Origin: Acetobacterium wieringae
GTDB lineage: Bacteria; Bacillota; Clostridia; Eubacteriales; Eubacteriaceae
Direction: 5' to 3'
DNA length: 38,498 nucleotides
Assembly (NCBI RefSeq): GCF_026646375.1
Contig: NZ_JAIPPU010000025.1
Location: 1 to 38,498, forward strand
A model generated the notes under the pieces. It ran no database searches, was not told where the DNA came from, and saw only the letters and a program-made list of their open reading frames with translations. The stretch's first letter is position 1; every line of letters begins with the position of its first letter. Of this stretch, positions 1 to 9,886 are shown in pieces. The position numbers and the translations under genes are program-made.

Positions 1-233
1 CCTCTGCTCGAGACAACTTCATTAGTATACGCTCTATTTGCCATTCTGTCAACTGATTTTTTAAAGGTTTTTTAGTTTTCCAAGAATCCTCTTTTGTCGG
101 TCTATTTAGAAGGTTATAAGAGCGATTTATCAACTATTTTTCTAACACGTTTTGTTTATTTACCCTTATATTTATAACATTAACACAATAATCAAATATT
201 TATTATATTTTTATTTTTCTTTGCAAATTAAAG

Positions 234-260
234 AAGCTTAGAATACTAAACTCTAAGCTC
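234..260 (-). terminator. Probable terminator hairpin after lysS
   Basis: Eight-base arms AGCTTAGA (235-242) and TCTAAGCT (252-259) form a hairpin just past the lysS stop codon. The T-rich run after it on the minus strand is interrupted, so this is a weak intrinsic terminator call. The rest of 1-276 is AT-rich and shows no gene that I can support. Confidence 0.45.
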
Positions 261-276
261 CTTCTACATTCAAAGA

Positions 277-1743
277 TCAGTCAATGGGTTTCATTGTCGG
301 GAAAAGAATAACATCTCTGATGGTGTGTTGATTGGTGAATAACATAACCAATCGATCAATTCCAATCCCTAAACCGCCTGTGGGTGGTAAACCAACTTCT
401 AAGGCATTGATAAAATCAGCATCAAAGGGATGTGCTTCATCGTCGCCGTCAGTTTTCTTCTGTACTTGGGAGATAAACCGTTCTTTCTGATCGATCGGAT
501 CATTCAATTCTGAAAAAGCGTTGGCACATTCGGCACCGTTAATATAAAGTTCAAATCGTTCAGTGTAGCGTGGATCATTTGGATCTTTCTTGGCCAGTGG
601 CGAAATTTCAACCGGATGCATGGTTACAAAGGTTGGTTGGATCAGTTTATCTTCAACGAATTCGTCAAAGACTTCAGCCATAATTTCACCAACGCTGTTT
701 TTTCCATCCACATCCACATGCAATTCTTTTGCCGCAGCTCGTGCCACTTCAACATCGGTCATCACATCAAAATCCACATTGGTGTGTTCCTTAACCAGAT
801 CAACCATGCGTGCTCGTTTAAATGGCGCAGCCAGACTGATTTCCTTATCACCGTAAATAACGGTTTCTGATTGATTAACTTCTTTGGCCAGGAAACTGTA
901 GAGTTCTTCAATCATTTTCATTAAATCATCATAATTGGCATAGGCTTCATAGGATTCCAGCAATGTGAACTCCGGGTTGTGAGTGGCATCCATACCTTCA
1001 TTTCTGAAAACCCGACTCATTTCATAAACCTTATCAAAGCCACCTACGATTAATCGCTTAAGCGGTAATTCCAGGGCAATTCGGCAATACAGCGTGATAT
1101 CCAAAGCATTGTGGTGGGTAATGAAAGGTCTGGCGTTGGCACCGCCAGCCAGATTGGAAAGAACTGGTGTTTCCACTTCAATGAAATCACGGGAGTCATA
1201 GAATTCCCGAATTTTTCGCATAATCAACGAACGTTTCTGAAATACATCCTTAACTTCCGGATTTACAATCAAATCGACATAGCGCTGGCGGTAGCGCAGT
1301 TCCATATCTTTGAGTCCGTGATATTTTTCCGGCAGAATCTGCAAAGATTTGCTCAGTAGAACCAGTTCTGAAACTCTCACCGAGATCTGCCCCATTTTTG
1401 TCTTAAAAATTTCACCTTTAACCCCAACAATGTCGCCGATGTCATAGGTTTTAATTTCATCATAAATGTCTGGCAGGGCGTCTTTTTTCAGGAATAACTG
1501 GATTCTTCCGGTAGAATCTTGAAGATCATAAAAAGAAACCTTTCCCTGGCCCCGTTTGGACATGATCCGTCCTGCCATGGTTACTTCTTTTTCTTCAAAG
1601 TCATCATACGCCGCTTCAACTTTTTTAGCATAAGCACTCACATTAAAACTCGTTTGTTCAAAGGGATTCTTTCCGGCATCCTGTAAGTTTTTTAATTTAT
1701 CTCTTCTTATTTCCAGAAGTTCACTTAGGTTTTCTGTTGTCAA
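277..1743 (-). CDS. lysS: Lysyl-tRNA synthetase, class II
   Basis: Cytoplasmic enzyme that charges tRNA-Lys with lysine using ATP. The 488-residue length is normal for bacterial class II LysRS. The N-terminal OB-fold anticodon-binding domain spans roughly residues 55-150 (VTMAGRIMSKRGQGKVSFYD region). The class II core shows motif 2 (RVFRNEGMDATHNPEFT) and motif 3 (GLGIGIDRLVMLF). The start is a TTG codon at 1743-1741, chosen because a GAGGAG box sits 6-7 nt upstream and no better ATG lies nearby. It follows greA by 11 nt, so the two are almost certainly cotranscribed. Confidence 0.97.
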   Translation of the reverse strand: MTTENLSELLEIRRDKLKNLQDAGKNPFEQTSFNVSAYAKKVEAAYDDFEEKEVTMAGRIMSKRGQGKVSFYDLQDSTGRIQLFLKKDALPDIYDEIKTYDIGDIVGVKGEIFKTKMGQISVRVSELVLLSKSLQILPEKYHGLKDMELRYRQRYVDLIVNPEVKDVFQKRSLIMRKIREFYDSRDFIEVETPVLSNLAGGANARPFITHHNALDITLYCRIALELPLKRLIVGGFDKVYEMSRVFRNEGMDATHNPEFTLLESYEAYANYDDLMKMIEELYSFLAKEVNQSETVIYGDKEISLAAPFKRARMVDLVKEHTNVDFDVMTDVEVARAAAKELHVDVDGKNSVGEIMAEVFDEFVEDKLIQPTFVTMHPVEISPLAKKDPNDPRYTERFELYINGAECANAFSELNDPIDQKERFISQVQKKTDGDDEAHPFDADFINALEVGLPPTGGLGIGIDRLVMLFTNQHTIRDVILFPTMKPID

Positions 1744-1754
1744 TGTCTACTCCT

Positions 1755-2237
1755 CTATCTTCGTATTTCTAAAATCTGATATGCCGCTTCGCCGTCAGGA
1801 ATCTGAACCTTTACGGTATCGCCAACCTTTGCTCCCAGCAGCGCCGAACCAATCGGAGACTCATTTGAAATACGGTTATTTTTAGGATCGAACTCTGCTG
1901 ATCCAACAATTTTATATTCTGCGACAAAGTCCAATAATGGATTTTTAATTTTAACAATACTTCCAACCCCAACATCTTCAGTATGAATATCCTTATCGTC
2001 AATGACTACTGCAATTTTAAGCTTGTGCTCCAGTTCTGAAATTCGACCTTCCACAAACCCCTGTTCATTTTTCGCTTCATCATATTCGGCATTTTCACTT
2101 AAATCTCCGAACTCCCGGGCCGTTTTAATTCGGTCTGCGACTTCATGACGCTTTACCGTTTTTAAATATTCCAATTCCTTTTTTATGTTGTTAAAACCAT
2201 CCTCGGTTATAACTAACTCTTTTGCATTCATACTCAT
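1755..2237 (-). CDS. greA: Transcription elongation factor GreA
   Basis: Rescues backtracked RNA polymerase by stimulating transcript cleavage through the secondary channel. The N-terminal coiled coil contains the diagnostic acidic tip sequence GDLSENAEYDEAKNEQ. The C-terminal FKBP-like domain ends with SPIGSALLGAKVGDTV. The reading frame is open upstream to 2258, but I place the start at the ATG at 2237 because GGAGG lies 5 nt before it. This gives 160 residues, the usual GreA size. Gene order greA-lysS is common in Firmicutes. Confidence 0.96.
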   Translation of the reverse strand: MSMNAKELVITEDGFNNIKKELEYLKTVKRHEVADRIKTAREFGDLSENAEYDEAKNEQGFVEGRISELEHKLKIAVVIDDKDIHTEDVGVGSIVKIKNPLLDFVAEYKIVGSAEFDPKNNRISNESPIGSALLGAKVGDTVKVQIPDGEAAYQILEIRR

Positions 2238-2323
2238 TCTTTCCTCCATCTGACACAATCTTTGTTCTCATTCACACGTGTCATTTATTTTTTAATATTT
2301 ATCTAAAGACCTATTATTTTTAC

Positions 2324-3595
2324 TTACTTGCCAATAACCGTTTTTCCCCACATATAATGCACCAGTTTTTCGGGAACCAACACCGAACCGTCAGCCTGCT
2401 GGTAATTTTCTAAAATAGCGGCAAACGTTCTACCGACAGCCAATCCCGAACCATTAAGAGTATGTAAAAAGCGGGTTTTCTTGGTTTCACCATCTCTAAA
2501 GCGTATGTTTGCCCGCCGGGCCTGGTAGTCTTCAAAATTTGAACAGGAGCTGATTTCGACATAGCGGTTATAACTTGGCATCCACACTTCAATATCATAA
2601 GTTTTTGCCGAGCTGAAACCCAGATCTCCGGTGCAAAGTTCAACTACCCGATACGGTATCCCCAATAATTGTAAGATCCGTTCCGCATTATTTGTTAATG
2701 ATTCCAGTTCTTCGTAAGAGCGATCTGGATGAACAAATTTAACCATCTCCACCTTATCAAACTGATGGTTACGGATTAAACCCCGGGTATCACGACCGGC
2801 AGATCCGGCTTCCTGTCTGAAACAAGGGGTGTAGGCGGTAAAATACTTGGGCAGTTCTTCTTCCCCCAGAATTTCATCACGATAGATATTGGTTACCGGC
2901 ACCTCTGCGGTTGGCACCAGGAAAAAGTCCTTACTCGGTAAATGAAAAGCATCCTCTTCAAACTTGGGCAACTGTCCAGTCCCGGTCATACTTTCCCGAT
3001 TCACCATAAATGGTGGAGAAATTTCAGTATAATGATGCTCATCACAATGGGTGTGTAACATAAAGTTAATCAGTGCCCGTTGCAACCGAGCCCCATCACC
3101 TTTGAACATACTGAAACGGGCTCCCGTAATTTTGACCGCCCGTTCAAAATCCAGGATATCCAGATCTACCCCAATGTCCCAATGAGCCTTAATCTCAAAA
3201 TCAAATGTCCGGGGTTCGCCCCATTTTCTGATTTCAAGATTATCGGTATCATCTTTTCCAACTTTGACTTGCGGATTGGGAATATTGGGAAAATTCAGCA
3301 ACTGCATTCTGATTTCATCATCGATTGTTTTGACGGTTGCGTCCAAATCTTTAATTTTATTGGAAAGCTCCTTCATCTCGGCGAAGATCTCGGTACAATC
3401 CTTGTTTTCTTTCTTTAGTATCGGAATCTGTTTAGACACCACGTTCTGGCGGCTCTTCATTTCTTCAACCTGACCCAATGTCTCCCGACGCTTTTCGTCC
3501 AAAGTGGTAATCACACTTAGATCATATTGACCCCGCTTGTCCAAGCCTGCCTGGACTTCTTCCTTATTCTCTCTGATGCGCTTTATATCGAGCAT
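2324..3595 (-). CDS. serS: Seryl-tRNA synthetase
   Basis: Charges tRNA-Ser (and tRNA-Sec) with serine in the cytoplasm. The 423 residues comprise an N-terminal antiparallel coiled coil (about residues 1-110) that grips the long variable arm of the tRNA, followed by a class II catalytic core. Motif 2 is visible as [20 protein letters not shown] and motif 3 as [19 protein letters not shown]. An AGGAGG box 5 nt before the ATG fixes the start. It lies 35 nt downstream of the UPF0182 gene and 86 nt upstream of greA, so transcription through all four genes is plausible. Confidence 0.96.
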   Translation of the reverse strand: MLDIKRIRENKEEVQAGLDKRGQYDLSVITTLDEKRRETLGQVEEMKSRQNVVSKQIPILKKENKDCTEIFAEMKELSNKIKDLDATVKTIDDEIRMQLLNFPNIPNPQVKVGKDDTDNLEIRKWGEPRTFDFEIKAHWDIGVDLDILDFERAVKITGARFSMFKGDGARLQRALINFMLHTHCDEHHYTEISPPFMVNRESMTGTGQLPKFEEDAFHLPSKDFFLVPTAEVPVTNIYRDEILGEEELPKYFTAYTPCFRQEAGSAGRDTRGLIRNHQFDKVEMVKFVHPDRSYEELESLTNNAERILQLLGIPYRVVELCTGDLGFSSAKTYDIEVWMPSYNRYVEISSCSNFEDYQARRANIRFRDGETKKTRFLHTLNGSGLAVGRTFAAILENYQQADGSVLVPEKLVHYMWGKTVIGK

Positions 3596-3630
3596 ATTTT
3601 CCTCCTGCTTTTAATTTCTTATGATCTATC

Positions 3631-6372
3631 CTACTGAGTTACCCCAGAAAGTTGCGAAAGTTGAGCCAGAACTTGTTCCAGTTCATTTATTTTTTGTCCA
3701 TATCCCGCCCAATTACCAGCCTTTTGGGCTTCTTGAGCTTCTTTAAACAAAGCATTTGCTTTGGCGATTAATTCTGCAGTGGTTGATGTGCTACCCGTAC
3801 TTTGAGTTGGTACTTCCGTACTTAGCAGTTCCTGAATATCAAAAACCTGGGCCAGTGCCAACTCCAGCGAGTCTGCCATAACAATTTCATTCTGGTAGGA
3901 AACCACAACTTTTTTTAGTTCCGGCAGATTGTTTTCGCCACCAACGGCTTGAATATAAATCGGTTCCACATAGATAATTGCATTTTCAATGGGAATCGAC
4001 ATCAAATTTCCCCGTAGCACCCGGGACCCTTGTTGACCCAATAAGGTTAATTGCGGCGAAATAATTGTATCCTGATCGATCCGCTGTTCAATTTGCATTG
4101 GGCCATAAATCAGTTGTTGTTTGGGGAACTCATATAAAATCAGCTGCCCGTAACCCGGACCATCTGATACCCCGGCCAACCAGGCAATCATGTTGTCTTT
4201 GTCTTTAGGGGTAAAGGGCACAGTCAGCATAAATTCAGGCTGACGATCCGGAAGCTCCATGATGGTGTAAGCAGATTCCACTGGCACCTCCGCTTTCTCG
4301 GTTTCATAAAACTGAGTTGCAGTTTCCCATTGATCTTCCTTGTTATAGAAGACCCTGGCGTTAGACATATGGTAGGTCTTGTAAATATCGGATTGAATAT
4401 CAAACATCGTTTTTGAATAGCGCAAATGTTGTTTGATTCCTTCCGGCATTTCTGAAAGATCTTTCAAAAATCCAGGAAATATTTTACTGTAGGTTTCCAA
4501 CACTGGTTCATCATCAACTTTGTAGAAGGTCACATCACCATTGTAAGCGTCAACAACCACCTTCACTGAGTTACGAACATAATTATTGCCAGCAGCATCA
4601 TAGGGTTGCGAATAGGGATAGCGATCACTGGTGGTGAATGCATCCACGATCCAATAAAGTCGGCCTTCGGAAATTACCATATAGGGATCCTGTTCATAGC
4701 TTAAAAACGGCGCAATCGTTGCGACACGTTCTGAAATATTGCGATGAATCAGCATTTTGCTGTCGCTCGTGATTTCATTTGCCAAAAGCAGTTCTGATGA
4801 ACCGTGATAAAGGGCAAATGCCAACTTATTGAAAAAGGTCATTGGTATACCTGCCGTCCCGGTATAGGTGACTTCCTGGTTATCATTCCCCTGGGGATAA
4901 TCAAACTCGGCGGTGGTACAGTTCGTGACGACATAGCCGTAGTCATTTTCGCCAAAATAAATCCGGGGTTCCTCGATTACCAATTCGCTGACATCCGTCA
5001 CTGGCGGAATATCTTTAACGATCAGATCTGGCTGTCCAACATTGTTGGTTTTGTTAACCGGAGATACCGCCACGCCAAAGCCGTGGGTATACTTTAAATG
5101 CTGATTGACCCAAGTCTTGGCTTCTGCTGGGAGTAATGTATTATTCATTTCCCGAGCGCCCAGAAATACCTGAGTATAAACGCCATTAACAAAATAACGA
5201 TCGACATCGACATCATAGAACTGATAGTAGTTCCGGATTCCCTGTAAAGAATTATACATCTCCTGGGTAGGTATTTGGTCATTGATAGGTATATTATCGA
5301 TGGTAATATTGTTTTCTTTAATCTCTTTGGCCGTTATTTCCTGCGTCCCCGAAAACTCACGGGTTTCAACGTTGGCTAAATCATACGCCTGTTGGGTATA
5401 CTCAATGTTATTGGCAATATATTGTTCTTCTTTAGTAAACTGGTTAGGAACAACAATCAGTGATTCATAAATCCCCTGGGCAGCACCGCCAAGAATAACC
5501 ACCGCAACAAACAGAACTGGACCAGCTCCCATGATAAGATATTTTTTCCGATATCCGGCAACGATGGAAATTACTGCCAATACCAGGCATAAAACCGCTT
5601 TAATAATGATGACCTTCAGTCCGACATCAATATCTCCCGCACCAGCCCCAAAAACAATCCCTGAAGTTGAGTAAAGCAGCTGAAATGCTTCTAATAGGCT
5701 ACCAATCGACAGGATTAAAAAAAGCACTCCTAAAAAAATGCCAATCTGTTTCGATGCAATCTCAAGATAGGATTTGAATATCCCCTTTGCATTGACTTTA
5801 ATGGATTCAAGATCTTGTTCACGGCTAAATTCAATTCTTTTTCCCTGATAGAGAATATAAGCTGTATACAAAAATGTCAAGACGACAATGACCGCAAAGA
5901 AACCGATAAAAATAGCAAAAACTTCCTGATATAATGGCAATCCAAAAAAATAAAGAGCCAGATCCTGATTAAAAATAGGATCGGTCAAATTAAATTGGGT
6001 CTGATTAATAAATTCGAGTATTTGGTACCACAATCGGTCTGAGATCAGAATGGTCAGAAAAAAAGCGACCACACCACTCACACCAATGGCTATAATATTT
6101 TGCTTTTTCGTCGTTTTCTGAACACTTCCGATGTACCTTTCTGAAATGCGATTAAGCAATTTTAAATAAAAAAACAAAATCAATACCAGCCCAATAAAAA
6201 TCGGAATACCAATTTGCGTTTTTGTTATGAGTTCCTTAAAGAAAATTTCAGTATAGCCCATTTCCACAAACCAAAGGTAATCAATATAAAATTGGTTCAG
6301 TGATAATAAAACGGCGAAAATAACGAATAACACCCCGAGTCCAATTAAGAGTGTTTTATTTCTTTTTCTCAT
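3631..6372 (-). CDS. UPF0182 family large membrane protein
   Basis: A 913-residue membrane protein of the UPF0182 (COG1615) family, whose function is unknown. I see seven hydrophobic segments in the N-terminal third (about residues 7-27, 50-72, 94-113, 152-176, 206-230, 252-272 and 281-302). They are followed by a soluble region of some 550 residues, presumably extracytoplasmic, and a final Ala/Gln/Glu-rich coiled-coil-like tail near residues 860-905. The length is typical of the family. The ribosome binding site is modest (AGGAAAG about 9 nt before the ATG). It is the first gene of the run into serS-greA-lysS, but no functional link to translation is known. Confidence 0.88.
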   Translation of the reverse strand: MRKRNKTLLIGLGVLFVIFAVLLSLNQFYIDYLWFVEMGYTEIFFKELITKTQIGIPIFIGLVLILFFYLKLLNRISERYIGSVQKTTKKQNIIAIGVSGVVAFFLTILISDRLWYQILEFINQTQFNLTDPIFNQDLALYFFGLPLYQEVFAIFIGFFAVIVVLTFLYTAYILYQGKRIEFSREQDLESIKVNAKGIFKSYLEIASKQIGIFLGVLFLILSIGSLLEAFQLLYSTSGIVFGAGAGDIDVGLKVIIIKAVLCLVLAVISIVAGYRKKYLIMGAGPVLFVAVVILGGAAQGIYESLIVVPNQFTKEEQYIANNIEYTQQAYDLANVETREFSGTQEITAKEIKENNITIDNIPINDQIPTQEMYNSLQGIRNYYQFYDVDVDRYFVNGVYTQVFLGAREMNNTLLPAEAKTWVNQHLKYTHGFGVAVSPVNKTNNVGQPDLIVKDIPPVTDVSELVIEEPRIYFGENDYGYVVTNCTTAEFDYPQGNDNQEVTYTGTAGIPMTFFNKLAFALYHGSSELLLANEITSDSKMLIHRNISERVATIAPFLSYEQDPYMVISEGRLYWIVDAFTTSDRYPYSQPYDAAGNNYVRNSVKVVVDAYNGDVTFYKVDDEPVLETYSKIFPGFLKDLSEMPEGIKQHLRYSKTMFDIQSDIYKTYHMSNARVFYNKEDQWETATQFYETEKAEVPVESAYTIMELPDRQPEFMLTVPFTPKDKDNMIAWLAGVSDGPGYGQLILYEFPKQQLIYGPMQIEQRIDQDTIISPQLTLLGQQGSRVLRGNLMSIPIENAIIYVEPIYIQAVGGENNLPELKKVVVSYQNEIVMADSLELALAQVFDIQELLSTEVPTQSTGSTSTTAELIAKANALFKEAQEAQKAGNWAGYGQKINELEQVLAQLSQLSGVTQ

Positions 6373-6419
6373 TTTTTCACTTCTTTCCTGTTCGTATCAT
6401 ATTTTTATCTAATTTTATT

Positions 6420-6425
6420 ATTATA
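6420..6425 (-). promoter_or_regulatory. Candidate -10 box upstream of the UPF0182 gene
   Basis: TATAAT on the minus strand, about 48 nt before the start codon at 6372, in a very AT-rich stretch. No convincing -35 hexamer lies 17 nt upstream, so only the -10 element is claimed. Confidence 0.35.
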
Positions 6426-6511
6426 TCATATTTTTTTGACTTTTCATTAATAAAATGCACTATTTGCAGCTAATAAAGCACCTTTAATAATTTGAATCGT
6501 TTTGTTTATGA

Positions 6512-7156
6512 CTATTCAAAGCAAACGTCTTGAATCGGAAAATCAAAATAGGTTTCGGGATACGGTTCGTCGGTTAAGGTAAAGTGCCACCACTCCTGCT
6601 GCATCGGTTCGAATCCTTCTGAACGCATCAAATAACGAAGCTGAACCCGATTTTTACTTTGCTCCAGGGTCAGATGATCATAATCGCTGTAGGAAACTTC
6701 TGAGAAGAAATCAAAAATCCCCCCCATATCAATTTCAACCCCTGTTTCAATATTGACCACTGTCAGATCAACAGTGCTACCCCGGGTATGAGAAGATTCT
6801 GCTGCGATAAAGCCACCCTCAAAAACTTCCTGTCGGGTTTTTTCTGGATAATAGATGCTTTTAGTTTTATTGTCTTCTTCCTGTTTTCCCCAGCGAACAA
6901 AATGATCCACCGCCCGTTTGGGACGATATCCATCAAACACTTTTAATCCAAATCCTTCTTCCAACAGTTGTTTTTGAACTCGTCCCAGTGCGACAACGGC
7001 TTTCTCTGTCAATAAAATGATTGGTGCTTCATAACCATCAATTCTTTCACCCACGAAGTTATCGCCGGTATAATATTTAACGTCCGTCAAAATTCCGGGA
7101 ATTTCCATCGAAATATCCACAAAGTCATTGGGCCGAACAATCATAATTCTTTTCAT
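6512..7156 (-). CDS. D-alanyl-D-alanine dipeptidase (VanX/DdpX family, M15D)
   Basis: Zinc dipeptidase predicted to hydrolyse D-Ala-D-Ala. The 214 residues carry the full active-site set at VanX-like spacing: SSHTRGSTVD gives zinc ligands H123 and D130, EWWH gives catalytic E188 and ligand H191, and DGYRP gives the transition-state arginine R78. No signal peptide is seen, so it should act in the cytoplasm like VanX. A GGGGAG box 5 nt before the ATG fixes the start. No vanA/vanH ligase or reductase genes lie nearby, so peptidoglycan turnover or D-Ala salvage is more likely than glycopeptide resistance, but that is an inference. Confidence 0.88.
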   Translation of the reverse strand: MKRIMIVRPNDFVDISMEIPGILTDVKYYTGDNFVGERIDGYEAPIILLTEKAVVALGRVQKQLLEEGFGLKVFDGYRPKRAVDHFVRWGKQEEDNKTKSIYYPEKTRQEVFEGGFIAAESSHTRGSTVDLTVVNIETGVEIDMGGIFDFFSEVSYSDYDHLTLEQSKNRVQLRYLMRSEGFEPMQQEWWHFTLTDEPYPETYFDFPIQDVCFE

Positions 7157-7300
7157 TGATTCTCCCCTAGTTTAAGCGCAAAATGTCTATCTTTCTATTT
7201 TATACGATGACTGACATGATTACCAGTAATAATTAACAAAATCAATGAACGCGTTAATAATCCTCGCCCTCCAATAATTTAACTAATCCAAGAGCTCTAA

Positions 7301-7990
7301 TCATTTGACAATATCCAATGAAATACGGCCATCCAGAATTTCGACAATACGGTCTGCTTTCTCAGCAACCCGTCGATCGTGGGTGATAACAATAAAGGTG
7401 GTTCCCAATTCCTGGTTGATTTTCCGAAATAGTTGGTAAATGCTGTCGGTTGTTTGGGAATCCAAATTTCCAGTAGGTTCATCGGCCAGAATAATTTTGG
7501 GCTGATTCATCAGTGCTCTGGCAATGGCCGTCCGTTGCTGTTGCCCTCCTGACATATTGGTCGCCAGATTATTTTCCACCTTTTCAAGTCCTACCAGATT
7601 CAATATTTCCCTGGCTCGATCCCGACTTTTTTTATCCGCCTTTCCATTGGCAATCCGATAAGGCATCAGCACATTTTCCAGAGCGGTAAACTCCGGCAAC
7701 AGATAATGAAACTGAAAAACGAAGCCCAGCGTTTCATTGCGCAAATCGCTTAAGCGTCCTTTAGTCATGTTTTTGGTGGATATCCCATTAATAATTACAT
7801 CTCCTTTCGTTGGGCGATCCAGGGTTCCCAAAATGTTGAGGAGCGTGCTTTTGCCACTGCCGGACTCGCCAATAATGGCATTAAACGATCCCGTTTTAAA
7901 ACCCAGGTTCAAGTTGTGTAACGCCACCGTTTTAATCGTCTTGCCATAAACTTTGTTTACGCCTTTGACCTCCACCACATAATTATCCAT
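7301..7990 (-). CDS. ABC transporter ATPase, LolD/MacB type
   Basis: ATP-hydrolysing subunit of a MacB/LolCDE-like (type VII) ABC system. The 229 residues show Walker A (GESGSGKST), signature (MSGGQQQRTAIARAL), Walker B with the family-typical IILADEPTGNLD, and the H-loop histidine (VITHD). A GGAGG box lies 9 nt before the ATG. The gene overlaps the end of the permease gene by 8 nt, so the two are translationally coupled and form one transporter. Members of this family act in lipoprotein or peptide export or in mechanotransmission, not in nutrient uptake. The substrate is unknown. Confidence 0.93.
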   Translation of the reverse strand: MDNYVVEVKGVNKVYGKTIKTVALHNLNLGFKTGSFNAIIGESGSGKSTLLNILGTLDRPTKGDVIINGISTKNMTKGRLSDLRNETLGFVFQFHYLLPEFTALENVLMPYRIANGKADKKSRDRAREILNLVGLEKVENNLATNMSGGQQQRTAIARALMNQPKIILADEPTGNLDSQTTDSIYQLFRKINQELGTTFIVITHDRRVAEKADRIVEILDGRISLDIVK

Positions 7991-9146
7991 TTTTAATTAC
8001 CTCCATGGGATCAAGTCTGGATACGCGAATAGCCGGAATCAAGGCTGCCAGGGTAGAAGCAGCAACAGCAATCCCCGCTGAAATACCAATAAAACTCCAG
8101 TCAATAAAAAAGGGTACCAGAGATGACCCATCGGGATTGGTAACAAAGGTGGAAAAAGACCAGCTCAAGCTAATTCCCAGACCAACGCCCACAAACGCTC
8201 CCAAAACGCCAAGCAAAAATCCTTGAAGCAAAAAAACCAGACTGGCCTTTGGATTATGCATTCCCATTGCCTTTAAGATCCCAATCTGCTTGGATTTTTG
8301 AACCACACTGATCGCCAATACACTGGCGATTCCCAAAACGACCGAAATCATCACAAAAACCTGAATCATCAAGCTCGATGCTGTTTGACCAGAAAGACCT
8401 GATAACAAGGCAGCGTTTTCTTCTTTCCAGTTTGTCACGACTAATGCATCATCATTCAAACGTTTTTTTATATCTCCGGCTACTTCATCGGCAGCGAATA
8501 CATCATTTACCTGCATTTCGATCTGTGAAACACCTTCGCCCGTTTCCAGAAATGTCTGAACCGCACGATCATTACTCAAAATCCATGATTCATTTAAAGA
8601 TTTCACCTGCAAATCAAATATCCCTGTGATCAGAAATTTACCGGTTTTTCTGGCGGGGGTGATCAGTTCAATTGTATCTCCGACGCTCAAGCTTAATTTT
8701 TTTGATAAATCCTCTCCCATTATGATTTCATTGTCATTTGTCGCCAGCGCCCCTTTGATAATCCGATCTGATATTTTATAAATACCCTGAGCGGCTTCCC
8801 AGTCAAACCCGCGGAGAAGAATTGTGGCTGACTCATCGGATGTGTTTAGAATAGCAGGTCCTTGAGTGACTGCCACCAGATTTTTAATTTCTTCGGGATT
8901 GGCAGCATTGATGGTTTTCGCTTCTGCCTGAGAATCCAAAATGTAAGCACCATCTTCCTGGGGTGAAACGGTAATTTGAGGAGCACTGCCCACCGTTTTA
9001 TCGACCAAGCTTTTTTGGAGACCGGTGATCAGTGAACCAATAAATATCTGAACCGACACCCCGATGGCAATGCCCAGTACAATCAACGTCGTTTGCCCCT
9101 TGCTGGATTTTAAAAATCGCAGTGCGATTTCAAATGCCAGTTTCAT
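7983..9146 (-). CDS. ABC transporter permease, FtsX/MacB family
   Basis: Membrane subunit paired with the ATPase encoded just downstream. The 387 residues follow the FtsX/MacB plan: one N-terminal transmembrane helix (about residues 18-42), a large MacB-type extracytoplasmic domain of about 200 residues, then three C-terminal helices (about 257-281, 302-332 and 345-370) and the usual conserved end RLDPMEVIKNG. The start at 9146 lies inside the 3' end of the B12-binding protein gene (17-nt overlap), so all three genes form a tight operon. The sequence resembles exporters or envelope-stress systems; the exported molecule cannot be told from sequence. Confidence 0.9.
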   Translation of the reverse strand: MKLAFEIALRFLKSSKGQTTLIVLGIAIGVSVQIFIGSLITGLQKSLVDKTVGSAPQITVSPQEDGAYILDSQAEAKTINAANPEEIKNLVAVTQGPAILNTSDESATILLRGFDWEAAQGIYKISDRIIKGALATNDNEIIMGEDLSKKLSLSVGDTIELITPARKTGKFLITGIFDLQVKSLNESWILSNDRAVQTFLETGEGVSQIEMQVNDVFAADEVAGDIKKRLNDDALVVTNWKEENAALLSGLSGQTASSLMIQVFVMISVVLGIASVLAISVVQKSKQIGILKAMGMHNPKASLVFLLQGFLLGVLGAFVGVGLGISLSWSFSTFVTNPDGSSLVPFFIDWSFIGISAGIAVAASTLAALIPAIRVSRLDPMEVIKNG

Positions 9147-9795
9147 AATTTTCCCACCCTTCCGAGATCCTTACCACAGCATCATAACCATCCACATAAT
9201 AGTTCCCACCGATTTCGTTTACCACCGTTAAATTATCTTTAAATGCCGCACCGCCTAAGATAATGGCGGTCTCACTTCCCAGTATTTTTCGGACATCTTC
9301 AATAGTGCGTTTGGCAGCAACCAGATTAAAATAGTTACTGACTCCCATCGCAATAGCCTCTGGCCGTAGCCGCACCATGGCTTGCAAAAGCGCCTCTGGC
9401 GGTGTATTCCCACCTAAAAAAAAGACCTGATGGCCACATAAGATAAAAAAATCAGCAATCATCCGGGCCCCAATATCATGGTATTCCTCTGCTGGACAAA
9501 AAACCACAATTTTCTTCCGGCCACTTTTAAAGCTGTTGCGCATTCCTTCATTTACAACCCGGGGATAACAGTATTCAATGACCGTTCGAACCACCGAGGT
9601 TCTGAAATGTTCTTTCCAGATCGCTACTGATTCTCTTCGCTCTTCCAATTCCATTTTGTTTTGAGCCGGAATTAACAACTCCGTGTACAACTCGACAATT
9701 CCCACTTTACCGGTTTCCAGGGCGTCGAGGGCAACCCGCACCGCATTCGGTTTATCATCCTTTTCCAGACACGCCACAAATTTTTCGTATAACAT
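9130..9795 (-). CDS. Stand-alone cobalamin-binding sensor-like protein (CarH/MetH-type B12 domain)
   Basis: A 221-residue cytoplasmic protein with a helical cap (about residues 1-85) and a Rossmann-type B12-binding domain (about 93-221). The B12 domain has ExHxxG (E104, H106, G109), where H106 is the expected lower cobalt ligand, plus a later ILGGAAF segment. The cap keeps the EH pair (E62-H63) found in light-sensing CarH/LitR proteins, but the tryptophan ten residues before it is replaced by Glu. No DNA-binding domain is present, and it lacks enzyme partners of the methyltransferase type. The start is taken at 9795, after GGGTGG. The frame is open to 9861, but that extension has no ribosome binding site. 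It leads the ABC permease-ATPase operon, so a sensory or regulatory role is inferred. Confidence 0.8.
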   Translation of the reverse strand: MLYEKFVACLEKDDKPNAVRVALDALETGKVGIVELYTELLIPAQNKMELEERRESVAIWKEHFRTSVVRTVIEYCYPRVVNEGMRNSFKSGRKKIVVFCPAEEYHDIGARMIADFFILCGHQVFFLGGNTPPEALLQAMVRLRPEAIAMGVSNYFNLVAAKRTIEDVRKILGSETAIILGGAAFKDNLTVVNEIGGNYYVDGYDAVVRISEGWENYETGI

Positions 9796-9886
9796 ATGCA
9801 CACCACCCAAATTTAAATAGATTATTGAATATTTATACCCTGATATTCTTAAAAAACACATTCTCTATTTACTTTGTTTGTATTAG

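Noticed and set aside
2249..2290. TGACAC...GTGTCA inverted repeat between serS and greA
   Set aside because: The stem is only 6 bp with a loop of about 20 nt and no U-run after it, which is too weak to call a terminator or operator.
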